This document shows positions 35,942-49,700 of a DNA stretch of 64,000 nt, in pieces. A program made the position numbers and the translations under genes. The first letter of the stretch is position 1. The number at the start of each line of letters is the position of its first letter. The notes beneath the pieces were generated by a model. That model was not told where the DNA came from and did not search any database. It saw only the letters and a list, made by a program, of their open reading frames with translations. This DNA is from Pholiota molesta. Lineage: Eukaryota > Basidiomycota > Agaricomycetes > Agaricales > Strophariaceae. The stretch spans positions 62,001 through 126,000 of the forward strand of contig JACGCK010000082.1 in assembly GCA_014925825.1 (NCBI GenBank). The letters run 5' to 3'.

Positions 35942-37358
35942 ATGCCTGCCAGCCTGAACTCGAATTCTAAGATTCATCTGGGACGGATTGCTGCGCCAAT
36001 GGTAAACCAATCAGATCTTCCTTTCAGGCTCCTTGTGCGTAAATACGGCGCTACGATGGCATATACCCAGATGTACGTCCCAGATAAGCTACTGAACGAC
36101 CAGGAATATTTAGAGTATCACATTCGCGATCTTACTGCTGCGGGGCAGGACGAATTCAACGGGCCAGTAGTCGTACAGCTATGCGGGAACGACCCAGAGT
36201 TAGTTGTTCGAGCTGGACGCAGAATACAAAGCTATTGTGATGCTATTGGTGAGGCGTTCTTCCTGAAATCTCGTATAAAGTTCTCATGGAAGAACAGACA
36301 TCAACCTTGGCTGTCCCCAAGAGGCTGCTCGTGATGGCCATTTCGGCGCATATCTCCTAGGACAAAAGGATTGGGATCTTGTTGAAAACATCGGTATGCG
36401 CAATCATAACTTATCTCGACACACGTCTCACATTCTATTGACCCTCAGTTTCTGCCATGTCGCATTCTTTCACCGTGCCAGTTTCCGCGAAAATGCGACT
36501 CTGTCAACCTGCTCCAAAGACCCTTGACCTAGCTGAGCGTTTAGAAGCAGCCGGAGCCTCTTGGATCACATTGCACGCTCGTACTGTTTCCGCTCGTAGA
36601 CGGCGGCAAGGAGCGGCCGACCTGTGCGAAGTCAGACGTCTCAAAGACCACCTCCAGATCCCCGTCGTCAGTAACGGAAACGTCCGCACGCACGCCGACT
36701 TGCGGGCTAATTTGGAATTCACTGGCGCTGATGGCCTCATGGTCGGCGAAACCCTCTTGGGCAATCCATGGTAGGCGGAGTTATTTGCTATCTATTGGCG
36801 TCAGTTCTATATAATATATACGCCAGCTGACGATGCCCTCCTTGCGTTTAGCCTTTTTGTGGGATCTGATCTCCTTATAGATCCAGTTGACATCTCCTTG
36901 GAATATCTGGCCATATGCAAGGAGTACCCTGGGACGCATTTGACAGTTATACAAACGCACGTACGACACTTCATTGAATTTCAATGGTATGCTGCACCCT
37001 GTTTCAGAACCACCGCTACTCTCGAATGCTAATAATCTTGAATTACAATACACCATGATCCATTATCTGACTTCTGTATGAAATTACAATCTCGCACAGT
37101 GCTCGGAGACCGTGGTTCCCGAAATTCCGAGCCGCGCTGGGTGCGACGAAGTCTCTGGAGAAGATCGAACATCTATTGAACTACAAAGTTGAGAAATGGC
37201 GTGGACGGCCTCCGAGATCTGCGCATCAATCCAACGACGACCCTCATCATCCTCGCGAACGCACCGAAGAAAGCCAAACTGCCGACGACACGGCCACGGA
37301 AGCTTCGTCAGGCCCAGAAGATGTACATGCAGAACCCGGCTTGGACCTGCTTTTTTGA
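35942..37358 (+). CDS. DUS4: tRNA-dihydrouridine synthase, DUS4-like
   Basis: FMN enzyme that reduces uridine to dihydrouridine in the tRNA D-loop; the DUS4 class acts at positions 20a/20b. Five exons, 35942-36248, 36298-36393, 36449-36770, 36852-36986 and 37100-37358, give 372 residues in one frame. Diagnostic segments are the FMN-binding start AAPMVNQSDLPFRLL, PVVVQLCGNDPE, the catalytic-Cys motif DINLGCPQEAARDGHFG, LHARTVSARRRRQGAADL, VSNGNVRTHADL and GADGLMVGETLLGNP, then SLEYLAICKEYP and IQTHVRHF. The family start is usually close to this position; TTG at 35915 is in frame but no upstream ATG is convincing. An acidic tail of about 55 residues is extra. It is convergent with the F-box gene downstream. 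Confidence 0.9.
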
Positions 37359-37947
37359 ATCGCACCTGAATCGCACCTTCTATAACAGTCGTCCCTCCAC
37401 CATGGATGATCACATCGATAGCGGGTGCGGCTTCTTGATATCAACAGCCCTACCTATTATCGAAGCCCTCGTCGTTCTCATAAACGCTTATGGGTGGTAT
37501 TTTTCCCATGGAAGGCGTTCTCGTGGGCGGCGATGTTCTGGAATGCGCAATTAAGGTGCATGTGCGTGTCAAGGAAAGGACGGCGCGATGCGGGGGTGGA
37601 TAGCGAACCTAAATTTTTATACCCTTCTATCACAAGCAGGGCAAGGCCGTGATGAACAAAATTGGCAAGAGATCACAAAGTTAATTAAATACAGCGTGTA
37701 TGTATATTCTTATAGCAATGGCAACATGTTTCTAGTCTACATACATGATTACTTTTGAGATGTGAGGCACAAAGAGCAGAATTAGAACCAATTTAGATAC
37801 TGAATAAATGACGAGCAGGCCCGAAACAGGACAGCAGAGGGTAAAAAGGTCACTACAACCATTTTGGCAGGGTGTACTTGTTACATCATCAATACCTCCA
37901 CGCGTTTTAATTTTCCAGCCTGACCACGCTAGACGCAAATGAACACG
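37359..37947. other. Convergent intergenic spacer
   Basis: This interval lies between the ends of the DUS4-like and F-box genes. Nothing coding is supported; it should hold both 3' untranslated regions and polyadenylation sites. Confidence 0.6.
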
Positions 37948-40489
37948 TCAATTAAACTTTTTTCCCCAAACCTTAACAGCACCAGAACACACCTTGAGAA
38001 GCAGCAACCGACAGTCATCCATCATCACATCCGTAACCTCGAACGCCTCCCGACTCACGATCTCCATGTACGGTAGCGAGCTCACAATGTCTTTCGTGAA
38101 CACGCCCTTCACAGCCGTCGTCGACGCCTCCGTCACCAGACGCGGTTGGCGCCAGTGCCGCGTCCCGGGGTGCGTATGTGAATCGACGAGCGCACCCCCG
38201 TCTTCCGTGAACGAGTAGGGGTTGAAGTCCCGCACGCGCAGGTAACGCTTCTGCTGATAAGGGCCGTTATCGTTCCCTCCATCTCCATCTCCGTCTGGTT
38301 CTCCAGCCGGTTCTTCACCCTGCATGTCCTCTCCGTTGTTATTGGATATTTGACTTTGTGTAGACGTAGATTGTGACATGGACTGGCTTGATGTGGAAGG
38401 CCCTGCCGAACTCGACGAAGCTCCCGCATTTCCGTTATTTCCGTTTGTTTGCATCGGTGATGTAAAACTAGCGGAAATATTTCCAGCAGAAAAGCTCGCT
38501 GCACTCGTAGCAGGGACCTTCAAATCATTCGCTGTACCTGGTGGAGGTGCAGGGGGATGCGTATTGACTATAGCTGGTAGATTCGATCGATTGTGATAAG
38601 GATTCACGCTTTCCACCGTGCGCAGGCCATAGATAGCATGCTGCCAGTCGGTGCTCAAACACTCTTCGAACCACCGTGTACTCTGCGGACCCCAGACCTC
38701 CCATGGAATCTCTGTACTCGGAGGGATAGATTTCAGCGACGAAGTCGCAAGGTGTGCACGACGTGAAGATCGAGGAACCGGCTTGGGTTCAGTGTATTTT
38801 GGGAGATGGACGCGGGGCGCTTGCCGGGATCCGGGCGCGGGTCGATAGTCATCGAAAGTGGGGAAAAGGGGGTATGGAGGTGAACGACGGATGTCTTCAT
38901 CATCAGATAACTGCGGCGGGATAAATGGAGCCGAGTCATCCAGCTCGGGGAAATTTTGAGAAGGCGGGCCGTGAATAGGAATGTCTACAGATATCGGACT
39001 TGACGAAGAGCTACCGGCCATTGGGGTAGAATCAACGTTGGCCGGGATGTCCATGTTAGGAGACCGCCCGTGGGATCGTTTTGACGATGCTGATCTGGCA
39101 GCAATCATCGCTTGAGTTTGGGCAATCCACTCCGTTGGTGGATTCAGCAAGGTTTGCAGGTTCAAAAAGAACACAAAGGAATGCACAGATGCATTTTCTT
39201 CGCTGGCCGGATTGAAAATGTACAGACAGCAGGCATGTATGCGTTCTTCTGGACGCGGATAGTAGAGTTGTCGTTTGTTGCCGAGTTCTGGGCCTGACTC
39301 TCGCGGGCGAGGTACATATCCTGGCGCTGGGTTACTGCTCATGGAGATATACCAGTACATGTATCCGGGCGATAGAGGAGGGAATGAGTACATCACGCGC
39401 AAAACCGGCTTTGTTTGACCTTTTTGCGGGTCCTCGAATGTGTAAACTTCAAATCGGCCAGCAGGTCGTACAAGCAGGAACGTATCATGCGTCAGAAAAG
39501 TGAAGTCGTCGATACCAGACTGTCGAGTCATGGCACACTAATCATGACGTATAAGTCCGGAACTGATAAAGACGATATTGAGGATACGCACCGAGAATTG
39601 AGGGTTAGTTTCCCAGTTCCAAATCTCTAAATGTGCAGCAGTGCCTTCTTGGATCTCTTTTATAAGTAGAGCAACCAGATTGCCTGCCACTTGAACGCGG
39701 ACAGCGGCAACTAAATCCGATGACTGTACGGGTGTTGGAGGTTTCAGCCAGCAAGGCAATATTGGTATCTGTGCTTTATGATGTGGCTGATTCGACTGAA
39801 TTGACCGTAGGTGCAACTCGTAGACATGTTTTGACCTGGTTATGCTGGGCTAAGAGCAGATAGGGGACGAATCAAGAATGAAAACTTACTCGGGAGGGGC
39901 CAATGCCACTAGTACGAGCAAGTCCTGCGATGGATCCATGGTGAAATCAATAATGTTGACATCTCCCATAGTATGTGTCCACGTTTTCAACTCCTTTTGA
40001 GGTTCTCCCAAAAGAGTGGCGTCTGAGGAAGGGAGCTCGAGAAATGATATCGATGCCGTCACTCTGCTATCGTCCTCTCTTCCGTTTCCATACAAGCCAC
40101 CTACGAACTCATATACAGAGCCAGTCGGAGGAAGAGATAGGGTGTGTCGTTTCGTCCAATTCATATATTTCCAATTATTTTCTCGTTCGCGCAGAAGGTT
40201 CAGCCTTGATGCGAAAGGGAGTGACGCGGATTGCGGAAGGAGGGACACCATACGGGCTCTCTCGAGTTCAACGATGTATTGCAATCGTGATGAGTGTTTC
40301 ACTACTTTTCGAAGATGCTTTGAAACCTATTCATTCGCTCTGAATATATGCGGTGTGACTAGAAACTCGACGTTGACGTACCGTGGAACATGCGAGCAGA
40401 TCATGCATCTCCAGATTCTCCAAAACCTGGCATATGACTTCGACGGGGAGCGCCTCAAATGTATTAGAAAAGGCGAATGAGCGAGGCAT
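37948..40489 (-). CDS. F-box protein
   Basis: Likely substrate receptor of an SCF ubiquitin ligase. Four exons, 40489-40382, 40326-39890, 39835-39592 and 39537-37948, give 792 residues. The F-box is at the N-terminus: FEALPVEVICQVLENLEMHD, continuing LLACSTVSKHLRKVV, about residues 10-50. The rest is the long, mostly beta-rich region seen in many Agaricomycete F-box proteins (VYELHLRSIQ, LEIWNWETNPQFS, HDTFLLVRPAGRFEVYTF). It is interrupted by two low-complexity stretches: a Ser/Pro-rich one after the first third of the last exon, and a Ser/Thr/Gln/Asn plus acidic one (nt about 38270-38480). The target is unknown. It is divergent from the RUD3-like gene with 330 bp between starts. Confidence 0.82.
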
Positions 40490-40819
40490 GTTTATGTCAG
40501 TGAAGTCCTTCGCGAAAGCTGACAACTTGAGATGAGCCCAGAATAAGTGATGGTCAACGAAGGCCGCATACCTGATAGATACCGCAAGATTCAAAATCCA
40601 ACCCTCCGATATGTGTTTCCGGCAGTAAATAATAGGAAAGAACTAGAAAGTCATAAACGGGGTTGGTGGTTGTGGAAGAAGTCGAGAACGAGTTCACGGG
40701 GAGATGATCTAGCCCATAGCACACCCACGTGACTTTCGGCCACATTATTAGATTCACTTGACGCTACATTGGACAGCCACGTTTGTATCGCTTTGTTCTA
40801 TTCAACGCCTTTTGGCGGC
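40490..40819. promoter_or_regulatory. Divergent promoter region, F-box gene / RUD3-like gene
   Basis: 330 bp between two divergent start codons. No clear TATA box or operator was recognised. Confidence 0.4.
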
Positions 40820-42630
40820 ATGGCCAGCTCACATAGGTCATCAGGCTCGATCTCGTCGTCTTCTGGGGTCAAGGAATCGAGGGCATCAATTGACAGCGAA
40901 CGAGGCAGTGACGTTGGATCACCGCACATACTTCAAAACGGTGTCCATGGACATGTTACATCTAATGGCGTCGGGCACGAAGACGACACAGATGACCCTG
41001 TAGTGAGACTGCAAAGGGAGCTGGATCGCACAAATGAGGAGAAGGAGAAACTGGCAACGCAATACCGGAACCTCCTAGGAAAGCTTACTCAGATGCGCAC
41101 TTCCTTGGGGAACAAGTTGCAACAGGATGCTGTATGCAAAATATATTCATTCTTGATCTATGGGGAATTAATGTCAGATTCTATAGGAAGAGCTCGACCG
41201 GCGGGAACAGCTCGTACAACAACTGACTGCGGAAAAGGAGGATCTAACCGCTACGGTCGAGACGCTGAAGTCAGAGCTAATAGCTTCACATGAAGAGGCC
41301 GAACGCGCTTCAAGCAAGCTGGATGCCATGCGCTCACGCGTGCTCCAGGAAAATGCGCAAGAGAATCTGCAAAGGGAACGGGAACTGCGCGAAACCCAGC
41401 TGGAACTCGAGCGATGTAGAATGGAACGCGACGAATGGGAACGCTCGGCTCAGCAAGAACAGGTCGCTTCCGAAGATTTGCGAACGGACGTGGAGGCTCT
41501 TAGACGAGATTTGGAACTGGAGACTGCTGCACGGGCAAGGGAGGCCGCAGAATTGGAACGAGAGAAAGAGAAGTCCGAGAATCTGCAATCGGTCCTGCAG
41601 GACTTCCAGGCTGGTGAGCACCGCTCTCTCGATCGAATGTTATCTGTTTCTCAAGACCCTTACAGCGAAGGACCATGAGCTACGGCAAGCGGTAAAAGAT
41701 TATGAATCTCAGCTGCTACAAGCCACACAATCCCTTGCCGAGTACAAGCATCGCGCTCTGACGGCGGAGGTAAATATAGCCTGCTTTTTTGTGTGTCTAA
41801 GGCTAATATAAATCTAGCTCAAACTCGAAGAATCACATACGAATATCACGCGTACGCAGGAGCTCGAGAAAGATATCAAGGACAAAAAGCTGCTTATAGA
41901 CAAGCTACGACACGAAGGTATTACTCCTGTCACTATCGTTGACACATTCACAATTCTAACAGCCCCAATCCAGCCGTAATCATGAATGAGCACTTGATGG
42001 AAGCCCTCCGCCGTCTTCGGCGAAACTCAACCGAAACCAACGTTGACAGACGGCTCGTCACCAACGTCCTGCTCGCTTTCCTGTCGACCCCGCGCGCGGA
42101 CAGCAAGCGCTTCGAGATGCTCACTCTCCTCGCTTCCATTCTGTCATGGAGCGATCAAGAACGAGAAAAAGCAGGTCTGCAGCGCGTCAACCCATCTGAG
42201 CCTGCTCACGGAGGCACTTTCTGGGGTCGTTCGATTAGCACTTCTGGTGCAAGACACGCAGAAGTAGAGAAATCGGACGAAACAGAGGTGAGATTTCTGA
42301 TCATCAAGTCTTGTGTTCTTGCTGACTTACCATGCTCCTCTTTCTAAAAACGAAAATCATTCTACGTAGTCCTTTTCCCGTCTCTGGGTCGAATTCCTCC
42401 TGACAGAAGCTGCCGGCGGTGAAACGCCTTCGCAACCCAGCGCACCACCTCGGAGCAGTATATCCTCAATACCCACCAGTCCGATGAGCGGCAATTTTGC
42501 TCCACCCCAACTCGGCACCCGGAGGCTATCTTCCCTCAGCTCAGCCGCAACAGCGAGCTCGCCAAACCTCTTGGGACCGCCTCCCTCGCGGAAAGGAAAA
42601 GAGAAGGAACGGGTGGTTTCGGAATCATGA
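40820..42630 (+). CDS. RUD3: Golgin with GRAB domain, RUD3-like
   Basis: Coiled-coil tether of the cis-Golgi, recruited by an Arf GTPase through its GRAB (GRIP-related Arf-binding) domain. Six exons, 40820-41131, 41187-41613, 41666-41769, 41818-41917, 41974-42287 and 42370-42630, give 505 residues. A Ser-rich head (residues 1-50) is followed by about 270 residues of heptad-like, Glu/Arg/Leu-rich coiled coil. The GRAB domain starts at VIMNEHLMEALRRLRR and continues DRRLVTNVLLAFLSTPRADSKRFEMLTLLASILSWSDQEREKAGL. After an acidic linker comes SFSRLWVEFLLTEA, then a Ser/Pro-rich tail. The order matches yeast Rud3 and its relatives. It is convergent with the ABC transporter gene. Confidence 0.85.
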
Positions 42631-43068
42631 TATACACTCACTTGCATGCATTTTTCCAGTGGAAAATGTGTACACTTGTCTGGGACGTTCGTGTTATTTT
42701 TCTTTCCTTGCATTTATTCTCCTTGGCTGTTGCTCGACAGCCTATATTCCGAGCACTCGAGTTATTCCTTTCGCAGTTCTTTCTCAGATTTCCCTACGTG
42801 TACAATGTAATATACCAATCACCTAGTCCTGTTTTTCGTGTGCTAGATCAAAAGTAGCGGCTTGACGGCATCCTCAAATCACCTTGAACGGGGTCAGTCG
42901 ATTGCGGATCAGCTCTATCGAACCTATTCGAGCATTCGAGTTGCAAGAATCAAATATATAACAAAGAGAAAATAACTATCATAAAAGGTTAGATAAAATC
43001 AAAGACAAGGATTGAGAAAGTATGAATTGTTCGTCCAAGAATAAAATCCGTGAATACTGATATTAGAA
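42631..43068. other. Convergent intergenic spacer
   Basis: This interval lies between the ends of the RUD3-like and ABCC genes. No coding sequence is supported. Confidence 0.6.
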
Positions 43069-46000
43069 TCAAATCCCTGCCAGTTTCTTGAGCAAGGCGA
43101 ATTCTTCTTGTCCAGTTGCTTTGCAGAGAGCATAGAACTTGGACTCCGGGTTGCTGAGTAGCGTAGCAGGCCTGCAGGAATTGAAATATCAGTTTTATCT
43201 TAGTATATAGCGAAGTATCGGCCTACCGATCGAATTCAACAATTGAACCTCGTTCCAGGAGCATGACCTGCAAGGAAAGGGATATCGGTGAGGTTTCCGG
43301 AATTTAACTCATGAACAAGCATGAACTCACCCTATCGTAATCTATCACTGTACGCAGACGATGTGCAATAGTTAAGATGGTGCTGTCAGCAAATTGCCTT
43401 TGTAATCGATCATCGTCAGAGAATATCGAATGAGATATGAGAAGTGCATTCACTCTCGCATTGTTTTTCCAATCAACTCATCGGTCACATAATCCACACT
43501 AAAGAAAGGGGGTCAAGTTAATCCGCTGTAGGCTCTCAAGTTAACTTGCCTTGCTGTAGCCTGAACACTCGATGAGACATCAGAAGGCTCCAAGCGCACA
43601 CGTGTATAATAACACACCTCATCCATGATCAGAACTTTGGAATGCCTTAAAATCGCTCGTGCCATGCAAAGTAGTTGTTTCTCCCTGCGGTCCATAAATT
43701 CAAAACATGTTCAATCAAGTCAATATCAAAAAGGACGCACCCTGCGGAGAAGTTTCCACCGGCTTCAGATACTTTTGAATCCAAGTCCTGGAAGACATTC
43801 GCATTTTCCGTCAGTTCTAGCTGAACAGCGGAACTACTGGATAGAATCAGATGAACTCGGCTAAGAGTTTCATACTTTAGAGAAGGCTAGAGTTAGCAAT
43901 CGTGGAAGGGATCACATTCAATAAGCCTCACGATTTCAGCGTCTTCATATTCCCCAAACACATCCAAGGTAGAACGAAGAGTACCGCTCAGAAGCGTTGG
44001 ATCCTGCGGTATGATGGTCAACCGTGTTCGAAGGTCCGTTATGCCAATCTTTGATATGTCAATCCCATCAATCAAAATACTTCCTTGAAGAGCCTCGACA
44101 AATCTGAAGAAAGATAATGCCAGGGTACTCTTGCCCGAACCCGTTCGTCCAATTACTCCGATCTGAAGGTCACAAAGTCAAGGAAGATATATCGTAAGTA
44201 CATTTCTCGTTTCTCACTGACCTTTTCGCCGGCTTTGATCTCGAAATAAAGATTATGAAGGACATTGGGGAGGTGAGGCTTAGCGAAAGCAGGTCAATTC
44301 TTCCGTCCTGAATATGACATTGCAAGGTTCTTACAGCGTAGCGGACGGTCAGATTCTCGCACTTTATGGAACCCTCGGAAGGCCACAGAGCAGAGGGTCT
44401 TGGTTCGATGAATTCAGCGGGTTCTCTTTCAATCTCGGTATAATCTTTGATTCGCTCCAATGCAACCTAGAAAACGAAATGAGACAAAGGTCAAGAAAGA
44501 CATCCGTACGCACCAATGCTTGCTCAAGACCAATAAAGCGCCTGACCTGGCATTTACATTAGCCAGATTATTCCAAATATCACTACATAGCTTGGCTCAC
44601 CATTCCGAGTAGATCTTGGTCTATCGTCGAAACGAAGGTCAGGACGAAGCCCGCCAAAGACGCGCTTACATTTGGGGATACGAGGCATATAACACTAGTC
44701 AGTCCAACTAAAATCGTGGATAACATATTGAAGCGAATGTTAAGCCAACGATTTACTAAAGAATTAATTAGATATGCGTCACCGATGCGCAATACTGTCT
44801 TACCTCCCCACATCCAGTAAAACGGATTCGTGTTCTGAACATGAAGATGTGAATCACGTAGCCCTCAAGGAAAGGGAAAGTTTATACTAACGGTGTCAAC
44901 GGCTCGTAGCATGTCTCTCAAAAACTGTGAAGAAGCTCCAAAAGCGCGAATGGTGCTTACTCCCGATATTGTTTCTGCGTATAGTGAATAAATCGGGGAA
45001 CGTGTTACGGAGTCTTAACATGTGGCATTAATACATTGGGAATAGCCTTTTTTCATTTAAATTCTTACCTAGCCGCCTCATATCTCTTGATGCCTGTCCA
45101 TAAATCTATACCATAGGAAGTTAGAAGATCACTGTATGGGAACTGAGAAAGAATATACTTTGGCAACTGAATGGGTTGTCGTGAGTTGAATCAGCTACGT
45201 GAATGGGTGCTTTGTAACATTGAAACGTACCATTCCAATAGATTGTTCCAAGAACTATAACAGAAATAATGAAAAGAGGACCGCCCACAATGCTAAGAGT
45301 AACGAAGGTCGTGATCGTGGACAGTGCACCTATGATGGTTCGGCCGAAAGCATCGGAAAGCCTGCTATCGATTCCTGCACCACATTTGTAAGTCTAGTAT
45401 CACAAAAACAAAACGTGTTCTTACCTTCGAAGTCTTTGCCAAAGCGATTCAGGAGGCTTCCGCGCGAGGTACTCTCATGGAACCTAAGCGATGCAAATAA
45501 AATAGATTCCAACAGTTGCTTGTACAGAGTTCGCGATGCACGTATAGAGCCGGTATAGAGGATAAACCATCGAATAGTAGAGATAACAAGATCAGTGAGA
45601 GTAATGGCTGCATATATCGAGATGTAGAATGTTGGAGAGTGTCCATCTCCACGTAAAGCAAAGGTTGCCCAATATCTATTCAAGATGTTAGAAATTCGAC
45701 ACGACGGTGACAACTTTCAATCACTTACCCTAGCCAACCTCGGTCCAATACGGGGCCTACAGCAGCAGCGATGAAGATGGCGACAAAACTGATCCAATAC
45801 CAGCGATTCCCACAAGCACTGAGATACAATTCCCAAATATCGCGGCTGACACGTCCTTGAGCGCGTTTTTCATCTTGAGCTAACTTATGAGGCCGTTTGT
45901 TCTCTGATTTGGAACCTGAGGCCTGCAAAGATACTCTAATGGAGCCCGTTGATATCTGGGATTGACTTTCCATAGGTTGACCCCCCTTGAGCTCTACAAC

Positions 46001-49000
46001 AGTGTCAGAAGAGTTATTGGCCGGTCTGCTGTCCTCGACTGCGTCCGCCGAAGAATTTATGAGCGATTTAAAGACTCCAGACTGATTGAACCCTTCCTTG
46101 GATCCTTCGAAGCGAACACTACCGTTGTCCAGAGCGACAACGTAAGATGCCCCAGGAGCGCACAGCTGTATATGATGCGAGACTAGAATCACAGTCCTTC
46201 CGTGAACCAATTCGCCCTTCAGGCATTCATGATAGATATGATGAGCGGTGTGGGCATCGACTGATTGCAAATCAAAATGAGTCGCTACAAATTTATTTGA
46301 AGAAACACTCACCGGCGGAGAGCACATCATCTAGTATCAGAATGGAGGCTCGAGAGTAAACAGCGCGAGCAAGGCATACTACAAAATAAAATCCAATCAT
46401 CGTCTTTGGATTTGAAGGAAAATAAAACTGACCTCTGGCCTTCTGACCGCCCGATAGATTAATCTATGCGCCGTTGATTAACAAAACTGATCTTGGTGTA
46501 CAATATTAATACGGGCGTACCCCGTGCTCTCCTATCTCTGACATATCGCCGTCTTCAAAGATTTCCAGATCATGGACAAGAGCGCAAACCTGAGACAGAG
46601 TAAATCGAGGTATTTCCAAATAGATTAGAGCTGTCAATCGAACTTACCTCTAGAGTTTGAAGGTACCGCTCTTCGTCATATGGAAGGTTAAAAAGGATGT
46701 TGTCTGGCTATGAATTAGAGTTGCGGAAAGTTTACACATGCAAAAATGTTACCTTTGAATGACGCATTTCGCAGCCAGGGGGTCTAACCATCATGTGTGA
46801 GAGAAGTCCTGTTCAACAAAGCTATCGTATTCACCTGAGAGACGTATGCACAAGCGCCATCAACGATCCAATCCTCCTTCTGGATTGTGAGATGTGGGAC
46901 AACCGACAAGGAATCAGGAGGGGTTCGCGGGCAATTCATTCTTCCGGAAAGGATTTCAGCTTCACCAAGTAAGGCTACAGGAACCATATTCAATCGAAAC
47001 ACCAAGAACAAGAGGGTAGAGCGCACCTAAAAGAAGCAATGTCTTCCCGGATCCTAGCTTTCCGCACACGAGTGTCAATTCTCCGTCGGGAAAATCGAGG
47101 GAGACATCAATAAGGCGGAACTTGTTTGCTGACGTCGAAGTAGTCGCCAAAGGCCAGGTTACAGTACATGACTGAAGGCCTATGGTCTTGCGCTGCTGCT
47201 TCAGAGGTGGAACAACCTCAATGTCTGCACCGTTTAGGTATTTCTCTACACGTCGCAAAGAAACGAGACCCTGAAGCAGATTGATGACGATTTCAGGCAG
47301 AGATGTAAGGGCAAACCGCATTTCCGCGAAAACTGCAATGGAGGGTGCTTAGTCAAAACGAGGGTTGAAGATGGTGGGATATGCGAACCAAGGATAGATG
47401 TAAATGCAATGGATGGAGTGAGAGGCTGATTCCTGATGACTGCAAAGTGCCAGAATGATGCTAATGTGACTAATATAGGAATGCCGCTCCTATATATGTG
47501 TAATGTTCATATGAGCAAACAAGAAATAGATAGATAAAGACAACGTTACCAGAGAGTATTCCATAACGTCTATGGGTCAAATAAGCGAGATATGCAGGAG
47601 AAGTATGCTCAAGCTATAATCACCTCAATGGAGTAGCTGATTCGTTGCCATTTGAGTTCTCTATCACGTATAGCGTGAACTCGCTTTTCAAAGCTCCGTT
47701 CCCATCCCATAAACTGCGCTTCCGTCGGTATATGCCAAAAAAAAAAATAAGAACAAAACGACAAACTTTCAGCATCCGTATACCATCAAGGATCTGGACC
47801 CTTCAATTTCGAATCAAAATAAATGGAAGGGAGATCATACTTCATTCATAAGAGAAATTCTTTCATCGCGAGTCTTCATCAGATTTTCCTGTGCACCTGC
47901 AAAGATGATAGTAATGGTTGGTGACAGATATCGACTGATGCTTAACAAGCCTTACTCATGACGACCTTTCCAGAATACCGATTTAGAGGAAGGAATAGAC
48001 ACGTAACAGCAAGGCCAACAAAGGAAGATATCCCTATTGAATATAGAAGTTTTCCGTCAAAAGTTGTCAAAGATAAGCGAAAGAAACACCTCGCTACCAA
48101 GTAAGTCATAGAGGAAGACAATGGCGATCACGGTTTCTACAGAGCTAGCTATCGGAGGTAGACTGATAAGCACATGAAAACAAATTGACGAAGCAATTGG
48201 AACGCACAAATAAACGCAAAAACCTGACCGGCGGTTTCTGCGACTCGATCTGCATCTGTGGTCATCAATGTCATGATTTGAGCCTTGCTCGAAAATTCAC
48301 TGGCATCTTTGCTCTTTGGGGATTTGCTCCCGTCGTTAGGCGGTGCAGCAGATGATGCGGCATCCTTGCGAGTGAGGGTCTTCAAGTACAGAACGGAGCC
48401 AAGTTGCATCTTAAGACGCGTCTGCACAATAGTGCCTGCTAATGAAAAGACCTGCCCATTCACTAAAAATGTCAATATAGTAAATATCAGGAAGATGAGT
48501 GGGTGTCTTACTCAAGTAGGCAAGAGCATGTCCGCAAGATAGACCGACAACATAAATCCATCCCCATGATTTGTCTTCGCGTTTGGGATCAGCTTCCAAA
48601 GAAGCCACAAGCAATCTCAGAAAGAAGGGAGGAATATACGCCGTGATTGGCAAGATGGAAGAAAGAAAGAGGAGAGCAGTGAAGGCAACATAATTCAGGC
48701 AAGTCAATCGCCATCCCAAGAACAAACCGCTATCAGGAACTGGATTCCAGAACATATTGCGCGATGAAACATTGCGCATAATTTGCTTCATCTTTGCATA
48801 GTGGTACGATGCTCGCATGTTGGCTGGAAGGATAGGGAGATCTCCTATGTCGATGCTTGACAGAGTATTTCCCAGCCAAACTACTTTTGTGGTATATGAA
48901 AATAATAACAGATCCAAAGGAGATGCATCTAGTGAGTTGACATGAGAAATGGACCCAGAGAGTAATAAATAAAGAAATACACACCAACCACACCACATAC

Positions 49001-49700
49001 GTTCACTTCATCCTTGTTAGTGATTGCTCGCACAATTCTATCAGAATAGATAGGGGACGGTGAAAAGTGAAGCGGAGGTCCGAGAGGAGTGGTATAACAT
49101 GTAGCACATGCAATGGCATAGATCCCAATGACAGCGTACCACCAACCAGATGTTGAGCTAACATGCGGGATCATTGCAAAACATCCCAATAACGCGAAAG
49201 CAATAGAAAGAAGTGCCGTAAGATGGAGGATAAATTCTGTATGAGCTTCTGTAGCATCCTGTCGGACAGAAAGGGAAGCAAGAAGGAAGACGTAGAGAGA
49301 GAATGCGCTTTGCAATGAATGAACTATGGTATCATGGTTTTCTGCACCGATAATCGACCACCCCAACGCAGCTGTGGTTATGACTAAACCAAAAGCCAGA
49401 AGAAACGAAATAAAAATCTTCCTCCAACGCATCTAATCATCAAATATCAATGGGGCTCCAACGATGGTCTGCCAGCCTCTCTCAACGCACCCGGGTCCAG
49501 AAGCTCTCCGCATTCACTGGGTATCCGTCAATTATATCCTCAGCCTTTAACACATCGAAAGCATCGTATTCCGCCTCTCGATCCACATGAACGGGTAACT
49601 GGATGTTCCTTTCGGTCCTTCGAGCCACAAACAACGCGGAAAAGCTTGCCACACTGCTAAGGACGAGTACGACCGCGATCGCGAGCTGTAATCGCGGCAT
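43069..49700 (-). CDS. ABC transporter, ABCC (MRP/YBT1-like) full-length exporter
   Basis: ATP-driven exporter of conjugates, organic anions or drugs, vacuolar or plasma-membrane. Many short exons encode, in order: an N-terminal hydrophobic segment and TMD0 with several membrane helices (nt 49700-48920), TMD1 (to about 47300), NBD1 with Walker [22 protein letters not shown], a signature near 46440 and Walker B before [16 protein letters not shown], a charged linker, TMD2 (45700-44580) and NBD2. NBD2 has Walker [19 protein letters not shown], a Q-loop in [15 protein letters not shown], a signature around [17 protein letters not shown], Walker B VLIMDEATASVDY and the H-loop AHRLR. The stop is at 43069. 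I checked the frame across the first TMD1 introns and through NBD2 and found no break. NBD2 contains an 11-nt micro-exon (43560-43550) and a GC-AG intron. Substrate cannot be inferred. Confidence 0.88.
43550..43560 (-). other. 11-nt micro-exon followed by a GC-AG intron (ABCC gene)
   Basis: Between Walker B (VLIMDE) and [10 protein letters not shown], the residues ATAS of the D-loop come from GCTACAGCAAG alone. It is bounded upstream by an acceptor ending TTCAG and downstream by the donor GCAAGT. Including it restores the universally conserved DEATASVD sequence. Confidence 0.75.

Noticed and set aside
48140..48200. Apparent frameshift in the ABCC gene after [11 protein letters not shown]
   Set aside because: A GTTTAT donor leaving a split Ala codon and an acceptor ending TATCAG restore the frame ([22 protein letters not shown] region), so no break is needed.
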